A program made the position numbers and the translations under genes. The notes beneath the pieces are model-generated. The model worked only from the letters and a program-made list of their open reading frames with translations, was not told where the DNA came from and did not search any database. Positions 24,656 through 35,665 of a stretch of DNA of 64,000 nucleotides are shown here, one piece after another. The DNA is from Knoxdaviesia capensis (Eukaryota; Ascomycota; Sordariomycetes; Microascales; Gondwanamycetaceae), in NCBI GenBank assembly GCA_001510575.1, contig LNGK01000005.1, positions 3,534,574-3,598,573 of the forward strand, written 5' to 3'. Every line of letters begins with the position of its first letter. Position 1 is the stretch's first letter.

Positions 24656-26857
24656 ATGAGACACCCGCATGCCATTCTCTCCATCAACAAAGACACTATG
24701 ACCGGTCTACATTCCGGCGCGGCTACCATGCCGCGTGGCTTTCGTTATCATGACCCCGATCTTCCTGAACCCAGAACGCCTGAACCCCTAGCCACAACAG
24801 ACGAAGTAAATATTGACTCCGTCCGCCCTCCTTCTTTGCCTCGTCCTCGTCTTCGCTTAAAGCGCCGCTACGCCTCTCAGCTCGCCGCGCCCACCCAGCA
24901 GTTTTTGGCCTCTGTGGCTGCCGCCGACATTCCCATCCCCAGCATCGAAGAGCCCGAAGCCGAGCGTGCTACCAACCGCTCTCTGCCTAATCGCGTCCGG
25001 TATCCGTTTGCCCTCAAACTCGGCGACCTTCACTCTGACCAAGCCTCCTTAAGGCTCGGCGAAAGGATGATGTCACTTCCTCGAACCCCTGCGCCCGGTG
25101 GCGCCCCGAGCCTGTCTCCCACCCGGTACCCTAACTGGTCCGCCCGCTCGCACATGAGTTCCGATTCTAGCGATACTGAATTCGAGTCCAGCCGCCCTTC
25201 GACGGCGCGATCCACCCAGACCAGCTCATCCATCTTCAGCCGCATTTCGATTCTTTCTGATGACCAGACCTACTTCGATCTTGTCACAAAGCCGAAAGAC
25301 ACCGCGATGTTGGCTGAGTCTGAAGGCCAACCGTTGGAGTCTCCCTTCCACATGCAGCTTGAGAACTCGGGCAGCAACATCAAACACGGCCAGGATGCCT
25401 CGAAACTGCGCAAAGTTCCGTGGACCAAGGCCATGAGCCAGCATTTGTGGGCAACCTACATGATGTACTTGCAGGATCCCACCGTCACTCCCTTTCAGAC
25501 CGGCAAAAACTGCCTGCCGCCTCACGGTGTTTGCCTCCGTGTGGCGCGGCAGGCCAAGCGGAGCTGGAAGGGCTCCAAGGCCACCGGCGCGACGGTCGTT
25601 TCTTCCAAAAGCGGAAGCAGCACCCCGACCGCCCCAGACGCGTCTGTTTTCCTGCAGTGGCCCCACACTTGTGCCGCCACCCGGGCCCACCTCCGCGATC
25701 TTTGCCGATTGAAGTCAACGTCGGCCGCCATTCGCAGCAGTCCCGCCCTGGGAAGAGTCGTATCCAGACACTGGAACCGTCGCACCACTCCGCTCAGATC
25801 ACCGTCGGTGTTCTCGCCCCATGAAATGCAGATGTCGCTGGTTCTCAGCACTGCCGAGTCGATGCAACCACAGGGGCCGCTTGCCCAGATCACCAGCTCG
25901 GCGCCCGAGCCGCCGCTAGCCCCACCACCAGCTCTACCACAAGTTCTGCCGCAAGCACCACCACCGCAGCCGCCTCAGCAGTCGATGTTGGAAGAGTTCC
26001 CTCCTTTCCCCGTCGATGACATGCCTATGCTGGAGCCGAGCAACGAGCCTGTGTTCATTGTCAACCGTCGCAAGGCGGCAACCCTGATGGACCCAGCTTT
26101 CGTGCGTCGCAGCTATGGCCCAAGCTCGTCAGATTGGCAAGGCGACAGCTTCCAGTTCCCCGTTCCGCCTGTCCCTCGCCTCAGTCACACCACCGGACCT
26201 CGTCGCAGCCTGCAGTCTCCTGTAAGACTGACGCGGAGTCGGTCGAACACTCAGAAGCGCAGGTCACAGCCGCAAATCTGCGAGCCACGCAGGATCAAGC
26301 GGCCCAGTCTCGGATCAGATCTGTGGAACGACCCCTTCACGGCGTCGGGGTCGAAGTTGCCCGGTGCCGGTATTGTGCCCCTCAAGACCGACTTCAGTTC
26401 TACCAACACGGCGCAGGCGGACAAGCTGTTTGTGCCGCGAACCAGCACCAGCGATTGGACCCCGTCAGTCTCGATTCCGACCGTCCACGAACCAGCAAAC
26501 AATACCACCAATGTGCAACGACAACGCTTTGTGGCTCCTCCGCTTGCATCACCGGGACTTCTCGGATCTTCCAATGAGACTCCCGCTCGCCTCGGGTCGC
26601 CTTTTTGCTCAGGCAACAACACCAGCTTCTCCTTCCCAACGCGGTCTCTGCAGCCGATTGTGTTCGATATCGGCGCTGTTCGACGTCCCTTTGCCACCAT
26701 CCAGCAGCAGATGCAGCAGCAGTCCCAGGGCAATGCTAGCGAGTCTTCGGCAGAGCAGCGGCCCGACCTAGCCGGTCGTCTGACATATATCGATTCGCGT
26801 CTGCGCGAGATCTGGCATCGCGACCAGGCAAAGCGGCGCCTGGAGTCACCGCTGTAG
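24656..26857 (+). CDS. Conserved fungal Ser/Pro-rich protein of unknown function
   Basis: A single frame of 733 residues starting at ATG 24656 (MRHPHAILSINKDTM); alternative in-frame ATGs lie at residues 15 and about 25. Most of the protein is disordered and rich in Ser, Pro, Thr and Arg. Two ordered blocks stand out: residues about 249-310, containing KVPWTKAMSQHLWATYMMYL and the following DPTVTPF, then RVARQAKRSWKGSK; and residues about 331-352 with FLQWPHTCAATRAHLRDLCR. The spaced tryptophans and basic residues suggest a small helical DNA- or protein-binding domain, but I cannot name the family and do not assign a function. A proline/glutamine-rich stretch follows near residue 425-450, and the C-terminus ends in a short charged helix (RLREIWHRDQAKRRLE). 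The very long pyrimidine-rich leader resembles those of fungal regulatory genes. Confidence 0.7.
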   Translation: MRHPHAILSINKDTMTGLHSGAATMPRGFRYHDPDLPEPRTPEPLATTDEVNIDSVRPPSLPRPRLRLKRRYASQLAAPTQQFLASVAAADIPIPSIEEPEAERATNRSLPNRVRYPFALKLGDLHSDQASLRLGERMMSLPRTPAPGGAPSLSPTRYPNWSARSHMSSDSSDTEFESSRPSTARSTQTSSSIFSRISILSDDQTYFDLVTKPKDTAMLAESEGQPLESPFHMQLENSGSNIKHGQDASKLRKVPWTKAMSQHLWATYMMYLQDPTVTPFQTGKNCLPPHGVCLRVARQAKRSWKGSKATGATVVSSKSGSSTPTAPDASVFLQWPHTCAATRAHLRDLCRLKSTSAAIRSSPALGRVVSRHWNRRTTPLRSPSVFSPHEMQMSLVLSTAESMQPQGPLAQITSSAPEPPLAPPPALPQVLPQAPPPQPPQQSMLEEFPPFPVDDMPMLEPSNEPVFIVNRRKAATLMDPAFVRRSYGPSSSDWQGDSFQFPVPPVPRLSHTTGPRRSLQSPVRLTRSRSNTQKRRSQPQICEPRRIKRPSLGSDLWNDPFTASGSKLPGAGIVPLKTDFSSTNTAQADKLFVPRTSTSDWTPSVSIPTVHEPANNTTNVQRQRFVAPPLASPGLLGSSNETPARLGSPFCSGNNTSFSFPTRSLQPIVFDIGAVRRPFATIQQQMQQQSQGNASESSAEQRPDLAGRLTYIDSRLREIWHRDQAKRRLESPL

Positions 26858-28112
26858 GGCTTCAGCCGTTCTATTTTCTTCTCCCACCTTGGTTTGTCTT
26901 TTGACTTTTATTTCTTTCTCCCATTTTAATTTTCCATTGTGGATATTTGATCTGGCCTTTTTTTTCTTTCTTTTTTTTTTTTCTTGCCCCATATTTTATG
27001 ACTATTCACGAATATGATTGATGGATGTGATATGGTGTGGGGAGTGGTCGGGTGCACCAGGAATGCAATACCACATCCGGATTCGATCGAATTTTTGGAT
27101 GCAGACGGGCGCCAGTTTTTGGGAGATCTGAGGACTGGGCCCTTGTTTTTCTTTCCTGTCTTGTCTTTTATGCTTTCCTTGCTTGATTATTCATGAAGGA
27201 GATGATCGAGTCCCATGGCTGGATGGTTCTATGCGGGATAAGGAAGACGAGGTTGACACCAGATGATGAGGCGATGGTTGTTATGTTGGGAGGGTATTTT
27301 TTTCTTCTCTTTTCCTAATTCATTTTTGGAGTTCCCTGGATACGGCATGCGGTCAGGGAATGTGGAGTTTTCTTTTTGATCTTCTCTTCTTTTTTCTTTC
27401 TTTTGAATCCAAGTGGTACGAGGATGTGGCGGATTGGATTTTCGTTTCTTTCGTCTATATTTTTTTTCCTCTCTTCTCCTTTTCTTTTTAACACTTACGA
27501 AGACATGAATCATATGAATTTCAATTTCAGATCAATGCTTATTTATTGGTTCTTGTTCAATATGGGTATTGAGTGACTCTGGGTGGCTGTTCATGCACGT
27601 AGCATGTACTGTACACACATGCCCGTGTTCTGCTCCTACATGAAGTGTGTGAGTGCTACATCTACGGAGCACATCCACGGAGCACTTGCAAGTTCAATCA
27701 CAGAAATCACACAGAAAAGAAAGAGGCTGCAGTTCTCGATCCTGTCATAGCAGGAGAGACACTAATTTATATTTGTGTTCAGGTATATATACCTTTCACT
27801 CTGATAATGGTGTATGTACAGGGCAGAGAATTCCACGGTCGCCAGCCAAGACGGGGAAAAGGTTCAATCCAAGCGACACTGCTTTGGTGATGTGAAGGTG
27901 CTGAATATTCCAGATAAACACAGAAAAGAAAGGGAAGAAAAAAAGGAGAAGAGAAGGGAAAGGATGAAAAGTTGGTCCAGCAAGAAGACACGTCTCAATG
28001 GAGACAGAAAGAAATCAAAGGGAAGAAAAGAAAAGAAGAGGACGACATGCAGTACCTGTCCGTCCAGCGGCCAAAAGCTGACACGGAATATATTCTGAAG
28101 GGGACAGATACC
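26858..28112. other. Convergent intergenic region
   Basis: The 1.25 kb between two convergent genes is T-rich near the 5' end, consistent with a 3' UTR, and shows no coding signal. Short purine-rich stretches around 27.9-28.05 kb belong to the 3' flank of the BTB gene. Confidence 0.6.
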
Positions 28113-29897
28113 TTAGAAATATCCATACATGTCGTGGCCACCGCCCACCAGAGTCTGCATAGCAGCCGTGCGCAGCGGAGGCGGGACGGCGTCCGGGCAC
28201 ACGGTGTACTCCAGGGGCGGGAGGTCGGCGACGAGCGGGCGGATTGGGCGCGGGGGCGGGACAAGGACATTGCCGGCGGTCAACGCCGATGTGGCGCTGG
28301 GAGAGCGGGCATGGCAAGCGCCACCGCCGGCGGAAGCCTGCGACATGGGGATGGCGAGCAGGGCAGCCGAGCGGGCCGAGGCGTCGGAGGCGGCGTGCGG
28401 GCACTTGCGCTGGCCGACGGCGGCGCGGTGGGTGTGGAAGGCACACTGGCGGAAGGCGAAGCGGCGCTCGTCGTTGCGCAGCTTGTTGCCGGGGATGCGC
28501 AGCTGCGGGTTCTTGACGCGGATGTCCAGGCCGCTGTCCTCCATCTTGCTGACGTGCATGTCGAAGTCGGTGGCGAAGTCGGCCAGCCGGCGCAGCAGGC
28601 CGCGGAACTCGGCCGAGCGGGTGAGCTCGTCGCCGTCGTCGATGGTGGTGGCCGGCGTGCACGTGTCGTCGTCGGCCGCGGCCGCGGCGACCGCCGCGTA
28701 CACGCCGAAGCGGTGGTGGCGGGTGCGGCTGGACGAGCGGCCGGAGGACGAGGCCATGGACGACGCCGACGACAGCGACGACGAGGACGACGACGGCGAG
28801 AGGGTGTGCTTGCGGTAGAGCGAGCCGGCAGTTCCCGGGCGGCGGTGGCGGCGGTGCACGGCATCGCCGTCCGAGTCGTCGGACGAGGCGGAGTCGTCGG
28901 CGGCGTCGCGGTCGAGGGCGGTGGCCAGGGCAAAGGCCACCATGGCGACGGCCCAGCGGCGGATGCGCAGCGAGATCAGCAGGTCGCAGTCCTCGTACAG
29001 GAAGCGCACGAAGCGCGGCGACACGTCCCAGTTGCAGCGCAGGTACAGGTCCTGCAGGGCGTCCATGGCGGCGTCCTGCAGCGGCGCGATGTCGAGCGCC
29101 GCGGCGAACAGGTGCAGGCGCACCAGCGCCCAGTGCAGCCGCGAGCTCGGCGCGGCTGGAGTGGAGGAAGATGCGGGTGGCGACACGGGGCTGTTGGCGA
29201 GGGCGTCGAGCGACGAGTACGACGAGCAGGAGGAGCACGGCGAGCACGGCGATGCGCACGACGACGACGAGGCGGGCGACGACAGGCCGGACGATGAGCA
29301 CGACGACGGCGTGGCGGAGCGGCAGGGCGGGGAGAGCGGCGAGGCGAGGGTGCTGGGAGCGGCGGAGGCGGCGCAGCGCGACGACGGCGGCGGCGGGGGG
29401 GGTGAGCAGGGGGCGGAGATGCGGTGGGACACGGCGGCACGGCCGGCGTAGCGCGGGGCGGCGGCGGTGACGGCGCGGTCGAGCAGCTTGCGGAAGGCAG
29501 GGGCACCGGCGCCGGTCGGCGGCGGCGGCAGCAGCAGCGCGGGGGAGGCGCCGGGCACGTGCACGGCGTGCAGCAGCCAGGCGGCGAACAGCTCGAACAT
29601 GTCGGGCGACTCGGCCGGCAGCAGCAGGGTGGTGGCGTCGTGGGCGACCTGGGCCTCGAAGAAGCCGGAGCTGGCGAGCAGGTGGGCGCGCGAGACGGAG
29701 AACTCGCGATGTTCGGGGCCGACGAGGATGCGGAGCGACGGCGGGGGATTACTACAGAGGCGTGTTAGTATGTGGTCTTTCTGTCTTTTTTCTCTCTCTC
29801 TCTCTTCTTATATCAAAACTCTGCACAAGTGAGCTTACCGCTTTCCCGGAGCCGGAGCCGCCATGGAGATGCCGTCGTCGGGCAGTCGGCACGGCAT
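28113..29897 (-). CDS. BTB/POZ-domain protein
   Basis: Two exons on the minus strand, 29897-29839 and 29751-28113, join in phase to 565 residues; the ATG at 29897 gives MPCRLPDDGISMAAPAPGKR. Residues about 25-75 read LRILVGPEHREFSVSRAHLL and then SSGFFEAQ and SPDMFELFAAWLLH: a BTB fold with the typical hydrophobic core and F(E)-type helix. BTB proteins dimerise and often serve as adaptors for cullin-3 ubiquitin ligases; that use here is inference. After the BTB region come long Ser-, Ala- and Pro-rich low-complexity stretches, a conserved-looking segment near residues 185-240 (DLYLRCNWDVSPRFVRFLYE) and a second near 395-450 (DFDMHVSKMEDSGLDIRVKN). GC3 is extreme, which makes a 441-codon antisense frame that is not a gene. 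The acceptor at 29752 and donor at 29838 are canonical. Confidence 0.8.
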
Positions 29898-31012
29898 TGT
29901 GCTGGAGGTCTCGGGAATTTCTGGGTCTCGGGACTGGAGTGGCTATCTATGCAAGATATCCAATGGGGTTTCCTGAAGCGAACGACATGTACTGTATATA
30001 TAGATCGACAACGAGTGTACGTCTTATATAGGCGGCAGCGAGGAGAAAGAAACACCAGGTTTGTTTTTCGTCCAAATCACGGCGAGAACAGAGATCGGGG
30101 GGGGGCAGGTTCGGAGCTTCCAGACGGGGCCGCGGTGTCCCAGCGCAAACGCCGGATGAAGCGAGCGGAACAGGGTGAACGAGAGACGGGAGAGAACGAG
30201 CGACGGGAGAGAAAACAGAACCTGGAGAGCAGCGAGACAGGAAACGAGAAGCCCCAGATCTGAAGAGGAGAAGGGAGAGGAGAGAGGATGGGAGAGGGGG
30301 GATGATGGATGGGATGGGGATAAAAGCAAGATACATAAACGATCAACACGCAAGAAGAAAGAAAAAGGGAAGATCGACGAACAGGACAGGCCCAGCCTCA
30401 GAAAAGAAAAAGCAGCACGAAAGGGGGGTGTGTGAGAGGAAGAAGACAAGGCGAGACTCGGGCAACCAGAACCTGAAGCTGGGGAAACAGAGGGAAAAGG
30501 AAGAAAAGAGAGGGACGAGAGGGACGAGAAAAACAATATCTAAAAAATGTCCAGGAGATGGGATTAGAGTGATCCGGGAGACAGGGCCAGAGACGGTGGG
30601 AGAGAATCACAGCGGAGGGTCAGAGCGAGGCGTGCCGGGGGGAGATGTGTGAATGACGACAGCAATATGCGTGAACTAGAAGCAAGCGAGAAGGGCAGAG
30701 GTCAGTCAGTGTGTGAGTGCAAGGCTATACGGGAGCGTAGGAGCAAAGCTGGAGGGTAGCATTTGCTCTGTGTTCGTAATAGAGAGCTTGCGTCCGGCGA
30801 TGGGTGGTTTTGGCATTTGATTGTGTGCTCCATCCTCCGTGCGTGATATCTCAGCGGACGGAGAGACACAGAGCTTGGACTTTCTGAGGTGTATAATGTG
30901 AGGTGTACCTTTTTTTTTTCTTTCTTGTGCTTGGATGGCAGGGTGGCAGTGGGAGTGGGATGGCGGACTGGGATGTGAGTGTGTTTAGGACGGACACGGG
31001 GCGCGGGGGGGG

Positions 31013-31068
31013 TAGAGAGAGAGGAAGAGAGAGAGACAGAAAGAGAGAGAGAGAGAGGAGAGAGGGGC
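31013..31068 (+). repeat. GA-rich purine tract
   Basis: About 55 nt of nearly pure GA/GGA sequence within a longer purine-rich region upstream of the BTB gene. Confidence 0.85.
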
Positions 31069-34000
31069 GGGCCGGGGTAGGGGAGGAGGGCAAGGCAAAT
31101 GAGACAGACTGAGAGCAGAGGATCTGAGAGCAAACGGAGATAGATAGAGAGGTATCAGCAGAGGATGTCACTTACAGTTCGACCGGCCGGCGATCGTCGT
31201 GTGTGATAGAGAGAAAGAAGGGGGGGGACAGTCTCAGGCAGTGTAAGTCACGGAAGAGGAGACAGTGACACAGGATCTTTAATTACTCAAGAACTCGAGA
31301 AGACAAAATAAAAATAAAAGTCAAGGGATCAACCCTCGGAACAGAATCGAATGGAGAAGAAAGAAGGAAAGGAAGAAGAAAAAAGAAAAGGAAGAGAGAA
31401 GGGAGGGAGGAAAAAGGAACGGGAGACGTTCAAGACTGAGAGGGACTGGCATATAAACACATATCAAGGCTACGTCTCAACTACGACTACCAGAAACAAG
31501 ACGGACAGATAGCAAAGCACATCAGATGAACCGCAAACCAGAAACAACGAAGGCAGTCGGCCCAAAAGTCTTTGGGAGCTGGCTGCATGGCACAGCAACT
31601 TCAACAGAGGCCAGACCAAAAAAAAAAAAGACCAGGAGATGTACGAAACGAACGCTTGCTGGGTGGGTGGGAGGGGAGAGCTTCCTTTCTCTTCTCGCCG
31701 TTCGTTGGCTTCAATATCGGCGCAGGAGAGTTCCGGGTGAGACTGGGGGAGTGGGACACACGCAGTACAGCAGATACTTTGCACTGCATGTGGACGTTGG
31801 GGTGTGTGGTCGAGGTTGGCTCGGCGGCGGCTGTGTGGACGTGTGAGAGGTTCAAGTCGGCCAGGACAGGCGGGAACGAGAGAAAGTGTGGTCTGGGCTC
31901 TCTTTCTCTCTGTCTTGCCTCCACTCCTAGTAAGAAAGTTCCAATAAAAAGAAAATAAAAGTAAAAAACCACGAGGTCCCCCGGGCCGGGGTGGTTTTGG
32001 ATTATGACACGGAGTCGTTCTTATTTAGAGGGGCCTCGCTCGTGAGATCACGAAAAGAAAAAGAAAAAAAAAAAAACCTTCCCCCACTTACAGACCCCAA
32101 GAAAAAGGAAGAATTAAGTTGGAAAAAATCAAATAAAAGTGTCGTTCTCCTTTTCAATGAACTTTACGAATTATTGTTCCCATCTTGGGAAATTGCGTGT
32201 CTGTGTGTGTGTGTGCGGTGTGGTTCTTCTGCTCCGGCGACAGCCGGGACGTCCGGGGCCAAGCTCCGGGAGGTGGTGCCGGGAAGGGTTAGTCAGCAGC
32301 CTCGCGAATGGCCTAGACGTTGACAAAAGTCACCAGCACGCAGAGAGAGTACTACACAACTGGACCTCGTTCCCATCAATCGCTGGAGCTGGTATCGCAG
32401 AGCTTCAAGAGCCCTGACGAGAGGCTCCCGACGGCCTGACTGTCCGAGTCCCTCCCATCGCCGACAAACGCCGTTCTGAGAAAGAAAGAAAAATAACTTC
32501 ATCTTACCGGGAAATGAGCCGCCTCATGCAACCCAACAGGCCCTCCACTTATCCATCCTGCACAACCACTCTCAAATCTCTTTTTTTCTCCGCTGCACAC
32601 TATTTGCAGGTGAGGCAGATAATGGGGGGCATTGGCCAACTGTGCAATTACGGAGGTTTTAGCAAGCTCTGTTAGGGGCGAGAACCAGCTGCTCTGGAAG
32701 TGCGCGGGTGGCCCTGTGTTCTGCCAACTACTGTTACATGTATACAAAGACGTCTTAAGGCCCGGGTTGTCCTGCCCAAGTGGCCCGTCCGTGACTTGTA
32801 TCCCGGAGATCATCTGTGCTTTGATTGCGGGCGAGATTTCAGGTGATGTACTGTTTCTACGGCGCTATCCGCAAAGGGGTACATCGCACCACTCACCCCC
32901 GATCAGGCCCGGGCTTCTTTTTTGTCTTTTTTCTTTTTTTTTGCAGACCCCGGCCTGGTTTCATCGTTGCGTCTCAAACACGTTCCAAGACCTTATTTCA
33001 CTTTTCCTTTTGCGTGCCAAATAACGGGCCCAGCATCCGTGCATCTTTTTTTTTCTATTTATTTAAATCTTTTTTTTTTCGGTGTTGCAGGCCTGGCTGA
33101 TCCACCCTGTTCGCTTAGTCTGTTAGTGCGTGTGCTGCGGGATGCTGCAGCTGCACTAACAGAGTAACTGAGGGTTTCTCTCTCTCGAGATACGTGAGCT
33201 GCCTAGAGGTAGGTGCCTGTTCCGGCCGGCTGGGACTTTGAAATCTGCCTACGGAAAGAGGTGCTAGGGAGTAGGGAAGTGAAAAGGACAGTCCGTGGAC
33301 GCCGGGAGACAAAAGACACTACTTCTGCTGCTGATGTTCCCGGCCGGCCGTCTGTCCGTCCGTGTCTCCTGCAATGATATCACCAACACACAGAGAGAGA
33401 GAGAGACAACCGGAAGAGAAGAAGCAGAAGAAAAATACATGAAAAATCCAAACCCCCCTTGCACGGAGGTCTGCTCCGCTTGCACTGCTGCTTCAGGTGA
33501 AGCTGGGCAAAGATTGAGGGTTTTCCCCCCTCCGGTGCAGATCCCCGTTCCCTCTGCTGGCTGCTGCTCTTACACTGCGACCCTACGCAGGGGGCTGTGT
33601 CAGATGTACCGCCTGCATACTGGCGATGCAAGAAGAGTACTGTACAGTACTTTGAGGCTTCTCCGATAGGAGATAAGGCTGCTGTTGTTGTTCGGGTGCT
33701 GCACAGGATCTTTCTCTGGCCGGGGGCCTGTTTGCTACTCTGTGTGCAGCTTGCTCTTCTGTGCGAGTCGGGTATAAGCCAGCCAGTCCTCACCTGTCGT
33801 CCTGGTAATAATCCTCTTCCCGGACGCTGTTTATTGTGGTCTTTTGCGACCACAGCCTTCATTTCTCGCCCAAGCACCTACAATCGGGAACCCGAATCAC
33901 CTCCCCCGGCCTGCCGCTGCCGCACTCTGACCGTAATACGTGCCTGTCGCCGAACCGTGCCGGGTGCAAGTCTGGTTCTTAGCCCCAAAACAACCTCTCC

Positions 34001-35649
34001 CTTTCCCCCCTTCACTTCTTGAAGACTTGGAACAATAGTGTGGTTGCAGTCTTACAGACTGACTTACCTGCAGTGTTTTAGATGGGTTGCCTGCTGATAT
34101 CCCGCCCTCGCTTGGGGAAAACATTCGTCTTCTTTTCCCCTTCTTCGCCTTCCCTTGCGTTTCACCATGCTGAACCACGCCGGTCACGCTGCCCCTTTTC
34201 ACCTTCTCGCTCTCTTCTTCTCCTCCTCTCCTCTCCTGGTATACCAACCCTAACGAGTAATGACCGAGTCTGGCCATCTCAGTTGCCCTTCCCGTAAGCA
34301 AACCGCTCCGTCTAGGGAGGGGGGGGGGCCTGCTTAGGCTTAGGCTTGGCTCTGGAACCTCGTCGCCTTTTTTTTTTCTTTCTCTCTGGCCTTGTCTCCT
34401 GCTAGCCACGGTCTCCCCCGGCCGGTTTGCCGGATACCGGTTGCGTGCCTGGGGCCTGGCCGGGCCTGGTCTTCACCTCACCCTTTTCTCGTTCTCTCCC
34501 GGCTGTCGTCGTGCTGCGGATCCCGCTGAGTTGCTCGTGTGGTGTCCCTGGGCGTGGGCCTAGGTTCTGGCCTGGCACCTTTCTCACACAGCAGTCTCTC
34601 TCGGCGGTGCATCTTTTCATGTGTACGGTATCCATAGGCTTATGGACCAGCTCCCTGTCCGGAAAGCGGAATCGCCTTACTTGCTTCCAACCCGACCAAT
34701 CTCGCTCGCCAGCCCTTACTGTTGGAAAATACGAGAGGTGCAAGTTTTGTCACGATACAGAACGCAAGCCATCCTCTACCGACCACCTCCTCCAAGGAGC
34801 GACATTTCACACACACTTCCAACCTTCAGTTCAGTACTGGGCTTGCAGATGGACGGACAATCGGACGTCACCCGAGAAACATGACGCTGTCTCTCGCACC
34901 GCGTTCTCGGCCTCCCAGGCATGGGGGACATCACGGCTGATTTGTCGAGCATCAGCTCACAACCACGTCACACACTCTGTCTGCTCCTGTTCGTTCCATG
35001 ACCCTCAGAGCCAGGCATCGCTTTGTCTTGGCCTCAAACTCTTCTGCAAGCACGGCATCTCACTGACACATGTCGTTTGAGATTACTAGTCAAATATGCG
35101 CAGGAGAGAAACCTCCGGCCGCCGATTACTGGTACATATCCACCTCGGCATCATCGGTTGTGTGTACCGTCCTGCCCCTCCCCCCGCGCACGAGGAGCAC
35201 TCCTCGGGCGACATCATGCTCTCCCGGGCAGTATACCGGAGAAGCTATTGTTGCTGATTCTAGGCGGCAGAGTATCGTTATGGTCGTAATGGAGGTGGGA
35301 TTTTTGCCCATGGCTTAGAAATTGGGAATTCTCCTCCGCGGAAGAAATAGAGCCAGTACATCGAATGCCGTCTCACTTCGGGATCTGTTGTTCTCCCGAC
35401 GGAACTGCGGTTGGGCAGAAGGTCACGTCCGTCTCCGTTTGAATTCCAAGCCCGGCGGGAGGACTTCAGCATCGTTCAAGTCCCGGTTCGTTTCCGAGAG
35501 CGAAGAGGGTGCGTGTTCCGGGAGTGATCAGTAACCGGCCGCCGAAGATTCCGGTGGGAAAGTGGTTTGGTGTCGTTCCCGAGACGTGCTGTTCACTAAT
35601 CCGGTGCCGTGCTTGGCACCCACTCACGGCCGAGGACTTTACACCGGCC

Positions 35650-35665
35650 AACCCTAACCCTAACC
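35650..35665 (+). repeat. Short interstitial telomere-type repeat
   Basis: AACCCTAACCCTAACC, about two and a half copies of the common fungal telomere unit TTAGGG read on the opposite strand. It lies in a gene-poor interval, more than 2 kb from the nearest supported start codon. Confidence 0.8.

Noticed and set aside
27972..29297. Open frame of 441 codons antisense to the BTB gene
   Set aside because: Shadow of a GC3-rich coding exon; translation is Arg/Gly/Ala low complexity, while the opposite strand has a recognisable BTB domain and spliced start.
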